The notes below the pieces were generated by a model, which was not told where the DNA came from, did no database searches, and worked only from the letters and a program-made list of their open reading frames with translations. A stretch of 16,909 nucleotides of DNA from Microcaldota archaeon (GTDB lineage Archaea > Micrarchaeota > Micrarchaeia > Anstonellales > Bilamarchaeaceae). A program made the translations under genes and the position numbers. The stretch lies in NCBI GenBank assembly GCA_016180665.1, contig JACPAS010000008.1, positions 1 to 16,909 of the forward strand. The letters run 5' to 3'. Below, in pieces: positions 14,483 through 16,909 of this stretch (position 1 is the stretch's first letter; each line of letters begins with the position of its first letter).

Positions 14483-14677
14483 TTACTTTTTAACTATTTG
14501 GATAATATCCCCATCCTGTAATATATGTTCTAACCCAACCCTTTGGTTTGTGTGCTTTACGCTTTTTCCATTAACTAATGCATATTTGAAATTCTTTTTT
14601 AGATCACGATGGAGAAGTTCACAGACGCCCCCGACTGTTATTCCCTTCTTGGCCATTAATGGTTCGGTAGATTGCAT
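14483..14677 (-). CDS. TGS domain of a DRG-family GTPase, in a separate overlapping frame
   Basis: The 64 residues are almost entirely a TGS domain. GITVGGVCELLHRDL is followed by KYALVNGKSVKH, QRVGLEHIL and DGDIIQIVKK, which closely match the C-terminus of DRG proteins. In other archaea and eukaryotes this domain is fused to the GTPase. Here it is in the +1 frame relative to the GTPase gene and overlaps it by 59 bases. Possible starts are ATG at 14677 and ATG at 14656 (MAKKGITV). It is either a real stand-alone TGS gene translationally coupled to the GTPase or the broken end of one gene. See the GTPase entry for the junction. Confidence 0.75.
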   Translation of the reverse strand: MQSTEPLMAKKGITVGGVCELLHRDLKKNFKYALVNGKSVKHTNQRVGLEHILQDGDIIQIVKK

Positions 14678-15506
14678 TACGCAACTTTTCTATTCCAATA
14701 TTATTTTCTGCTGAAATAAATAAAGAATTGGGTGGAAACATTTTCTCTTCGAGATTCGAAACGGTATCTATTTTGTTTATTACTACGACGGATGGGATAT
14801 AGACTCGGTTACCTTCTACGAAATCAATGAAAGTATCAATATCTATGTTTTCTCGAATTACTATATCTCCATTGTAAATACTATACTGGCCTAAAATTCC
14901 AATCACTTGCCTTTCATTTATTTGTTTAAGCGGAATTGTTGACTGTACGGTTACACCACCGCGCATTCTTTTTTGCATTCCTATGTTAGGCGGTTTTTGA
15001 TTTAGCCGGATTCCGAATCCGTGGAGTTCGCGCATAATCACTTCAAACTGAACCGGACTGGCTGCATCTAAAATAATTACAACTAGATCTGCACCTCTGG
15101 CAACTGCAATTACTTCGCGACCCTTACCGCGGCCATCTTTAGCACCCTCTATTATTCCGGGGAGGTCCAGAACCTGGATTTTTGCGCCTTTATAATCTAG
15201 GATTCCTGGAATGCATGTAAGAGTAGTAAATTCATAGGCAGCAATTTCAGATTTTGCACCTGTCAGCTTAGTTAAGAGGGTGGACTTACCGACGCTTGGA
15301 AGACCGATTAAAGCGACGGTTGCATTACCAGTTTTCTTTACATCAAATCCGCCAGCACTTGCACCACCCTTTCTAGGAGAGAGTAGTTGCCTTCTTATTT
15401 GTGCGATTTTAGATTTGAGAATTCCAATGTGGAACTCAGTTGCTTTGTTTTTTTGGGTACGATGCAACTCGTCTTCTAATTCTTTTAGTTTTTCCTGTAG
15501 TCCCAT
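14619..15506 (-). CDS. DRG/Obg-family GTPase, lacking its in-frame TGS domain
   Basis: DRG GTPases are ribosome-associated translation factors. The protein starts MGLQEKLKELEDELHRTQKN (an HTH-like helix typical of DRG). G1 is GLPSVGKS at 68-75. The switch is YEFTTLTCIPG, G3 is DLPG at 114-117, G4 is NKID, and G5 is ISAE. The S5D2L insertion (GGVTVQSTIPL and IRENIDIDTFIDFVEGN) lies before G4. The frame ends soon after KLRNAIYRTI with an unrelated tail (NGQEGNNSRGRL). The start at 15506 is chosen over the upstream TTG (15518) and ATG (15512) because it matches the family N-terminus and lies about 23 bases from a TATA box. The ~17-residue 'IRVYTKP' linker that normally leads into TGS is missing. 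Confidence 0.88.
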   Translation of the reverse strand: MGLQEKLKELEDELHRTQKNKATEFHIGILKSKIAQIRRQLLSPRKGGASAGGFDVKKTGNATVALIGLPSVGKSTLLTKLTGAKSEIAAYEFTTLTCIPGILDYKGAKIQVLDLPGIIEGAKDGRGKGREVIAVARGADLVVIILDAASPVQFEVIMRELHGFGIRLNQKPPNIGMQKRMRGGVTVQSTIPLKQINERQVIGILGQYSIYNGDIVIRENIDIDTFIDFVEGNRVYIPSVVVINKIDTVSNLEEKMFPPNSLFISAENNIGIEKLRNAIYRTINGQEGNNSRGRL

Positions 15507-15522
15507 AGGCATAACCAATATT

Positions 15523-15533
15523 AAATATAAATA
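15523..15533 (-). promoter_or_regulatory. TATA-like box for the DRG GTPase gene
   Basis: TATTTATATTT on the minus strand is centred about 23 bases before the ATG at 15506. It is too close to the ATG at 15512 and the TTG at 15518 to serve them as well, which supports 15506 as the start of a leaderless mRNA. Confidence 0.5.
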
Positions 15534-15565
15534 GTGAACCTAAGAGATTAAATTGTTATGATAAA

Positions 15566-16732
15566 TTAGTGATCTAGAACATTTATCTTTTTCATTTGGG
15601 CAGTTACAATATCTATGTTTTTTTGGAATGTATTTATATTCTCTCTAAGCTCCTGCAACTCTGGACACTTACCTTGGCATGCCTTTTCAGCTTCTTTTGT
15701 ATATCTAAGTGCTTTTTTGAATAGGTCTGATGCTTTTGATGGATTTATTGGGGCAAGAATGCCCATATTATTATATACAAAACTAAGATTCATTAAAAAT
15801 GGGACATTTGTTTTATTCTGTTCATATGCTTTTTCATAAAATTCTGCTGCTTCCCCGTAGTTTTTAGCATGAGCTAAATTGTCTGCAATTTTTATGAAAG
15901 CCACTGAAAGATTATACTTAGCATTATCATTTCTTGGATCAAGCAATAGTGCTTCCTGAAATAGAGTAACTGTATTTTGAAGAGACTTCAGATTTTTAGA
16001 CTCGACATCTAAAACCGCCTGTTTTGTAAGCACAAAACTCAGAACTTTTTTTGCACCTTCATCATCAGGAGCAAATTCTAAGTATTTTTTTAAGTAAAGT
16101 ACAGCTTTTTTATAATTCTGATTTTTTATTAGTTGGTCTACTTGATTATAATATATTACTGTAGCACCCCATCTTTTCTGATCCCTCACCTCAGGAGCTC
16201 TTGCAAAATCATCAATTTTTCCTAATCCTGGGATGTGTGTTTTTATGAAATAGGAGAACTGGTCTTGAGTTATACCTGTAATTTTTCTCCTTTCTTTCTC
16301 GCTATTAGGCTCTGTAAAATCAAACACAGTTTTATCAGTTTCTCTAAACAAAATCATATGGGATGCTTTCTCTTCTATGCCAGGATTGAGAAAAAATTGT
16401 AAAGAAATTAATTTATATCTTGAAGTATCCCATCCAAGTTTACGCGCTGCTGCAACAAAAGTTAGGGCAAGCTCATCGCAATCTGCAGTCTTTTTCTGAA
16501 GGACTAAATTCGGAGTTCTAAAATCTCCATTTTCTGATATTTCATATTTTATTTTTAATGATCCACCAATTTTTAAAAGGTTGAATAACGCTTCCTCTTT
16601 CATTTCTTGAGTTGCATTTTTAGGCAGATTGGAGATTATTGGAAGAATTAGTTTTTTGAATAACGCGGAGGAGAGTTCTAACTCTGGCGGAAAATCAAAA
16701 ACTTTTACTGGCACTGCTTTGTTTCGACCCAT
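15566..16732 (-). CDS. Transglutaminase-like domain protein with TPR repeats
   Basis: The N-terminal ~170 of 388 residues carry a transglutaminase/cysteine-protease-like core. The Cys is in KTADCDELALTFVAAARKLG (C85), the His in ASHMILF (H125) and the Asp in VFDFTEP (D138). Spacing and context match the papain-like transglutaminase triad. From about 190 to the end are helical repeats with TPR character, such as NYKKAVLYLKKYLEFAPDD and NYGEAAEFYEKAYEQNKTN, with a short Cys-containing linker (CQGKC) near 350. No signal peptide or membrane segment is seen, so it is probably cytoplasmic. The TPR part likely binds a partner protein. Archaeal members of this class are poorly characterised. The ATG at 16732 has AAGGT a few bases upstream and an A+T box about 24 bases away. 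Confidence 0.8.
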   Translation of the reverse strand: MGRNKAVPVKVFDFPPELELSSALFKKLILPIISNLPKNATQEMKEEALFNLLKIGGSLKIKYEISENGDFRTPNLVLQKKTADCDELALTFVAAARKLGWDTSRYKLISLQFFLNPGIEEKASHMILFRETDKTVFDFTEPNSEKERRKITGITQDQFSYFIKTHIPGLGKIDDFARAPEVRDQKRWGATVIYYNQVDQLIKNQNYKKAVLYLKKYLEFAPDDEGAKKVLSFVLTKQAVLDVESKNLKSLQNTVTLFQEALLLDPRNDNAKYNLSVAFIKIADNLAHAKNYGEAAEFYEKAYEQNKTNVPFLMNLSFVYNNMGILAPINPSKASDLFKKALRYTKEAEKACQGKCPELQELRENINTFQKNIDIVTAQMKKINVLDH

Positions 16733-16749
16733 AAATCTACCTTGTCTGA

Positions 16750-16760
16750 TTTTTTAATTA
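16750..16760 (-). promoter_or_regulatory. A+T promoter-like box for the transglutaminase/TPR gene
   Basis: TAATTAAAAAA on the minus strand is centred about 24 bases before the ATG at 16732. It is a plausible but weak TATA element. Confidence 0.35.
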
Positions 16761-16772
16761 GATTAGAGGAGG

Positions 16773-16785
16773 AAATAATAAAAAG
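16773..16785 (-). terminator. T-rich candidate terminator after the right-edge gene
   Basis: On the minus strand this reads CTTTTTATTATTT, 17 bases past the stop of the partial right-edge gene. It has no strong hairpin and fits an archaeal oligo-T terminator. Confidence 0.4.
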
Positions 16786-16801
16786 CAATTCGAGAGGTGG
16801 G

Positions 16802-16909
16802 TTATTTTGACAGTTCTCTGAGAAGAATTTGCTCCATTCTTGAATGAAGTTCTTGTTCTTGGAGCCTGAATCCATTCACCAGGACGTTCTCGGATTTAGC
16901 GCAATCCCA
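16802..16909 (-). CDS. C-terminal fragment of an unidentified protein cut by the right edge
   Basis: On the minus strand one frame is open from the window edge for 35 codons to a TAA at 16802-16804. The translation ends LHSRMEQILLRELSK after a stretch starting WDCAKSENVLVNGFRLQ. At least one other frame closes quickly. The amphipathic helical end and a T-tract just downstream support a real gene end. Too little is present to name it. Confidence 0.45.
   Translation of the reverse strand, partial: WDCAKSENVLVNGFRLQEQELHSRMEQILLRELSK

Noticed and set aside
14619..14677. Programmed ribosomal frameshift joining the DRG GTPase to TGS
   Set aside because: No recognisable slippery heptamer or stop-linked shift site is visible. 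A late shift would delete the first TGS strand, so a separate start or a disruptive deletion is more likely.

Overview
This is an A+T-rich, gene-dense archaeal chromosomal window. Archaeal origin is supported by a geranylgeranylglyceryl phosphate synthase (ether-lipid synthesis), a HerA-family ATPase, a Rad50 with a zinc hook, and a DRG-type GTPase. Most genes also have a TATA-like box about 22-28 bases before the start codon, as expected for leaderless archaeal transcripts. The lineage cannot be fixed from this sequence. The compact, often diverged genes would suit a small-genome (DPANN- or Altiarchaeota-like) archaeon, but that is inference. No tRNA, rRNA, CRISPR array, insertion sequence or integrase was recognised.

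Layout: a divergent promoter region (490-589) separates a truncated membrane-protein gene (minus strand, running off the left edge) from a tightly coupled plus-strand operon. That operon is a HerA-like ATPase, a coiled-coil/winged-helix protein, a 36-residue small ORF and the lipid enzyme GGGPS. A convergent lipoprotein with a GIDE-like domain follows. Next is a glutamine synthetase homologue that keeps the fold but has lost nearly every catalytic residue, and then a small two-helix membrane protein. An intergenic block (6160-6371) holds nested perfect inverted repeats upstream of rad50. A probable pseudokinase lies convergent to rad50.

The right half is all on the minus strand. It holds, in transcription order, a fragment running in from the right edge, a transglutaminase-like/TPR protein, a DRG-family GTPase whose TGS domain sits in a different, overlapping frame, and a glutamate synthase operon. 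That operon is split and domain-permuted: one gene is FMN barrel followed by the 'central' domain, the next is glutamine amidotransferase followed by GXGXG. A small unknown gene ends the operon.

The most interesting content is nitrogen-related. A catalytically erased GS-fold protein and a glutamate synthase with rearranged architecture lie within about 4 kb of each other. Together with the split DRG/TGS gene, the pseudokinase and the structured intergenic region, these deserve follow-up. No electron-donor subunit for glutamate synthase and no Mre11 partner for Rad50 is encoded here.
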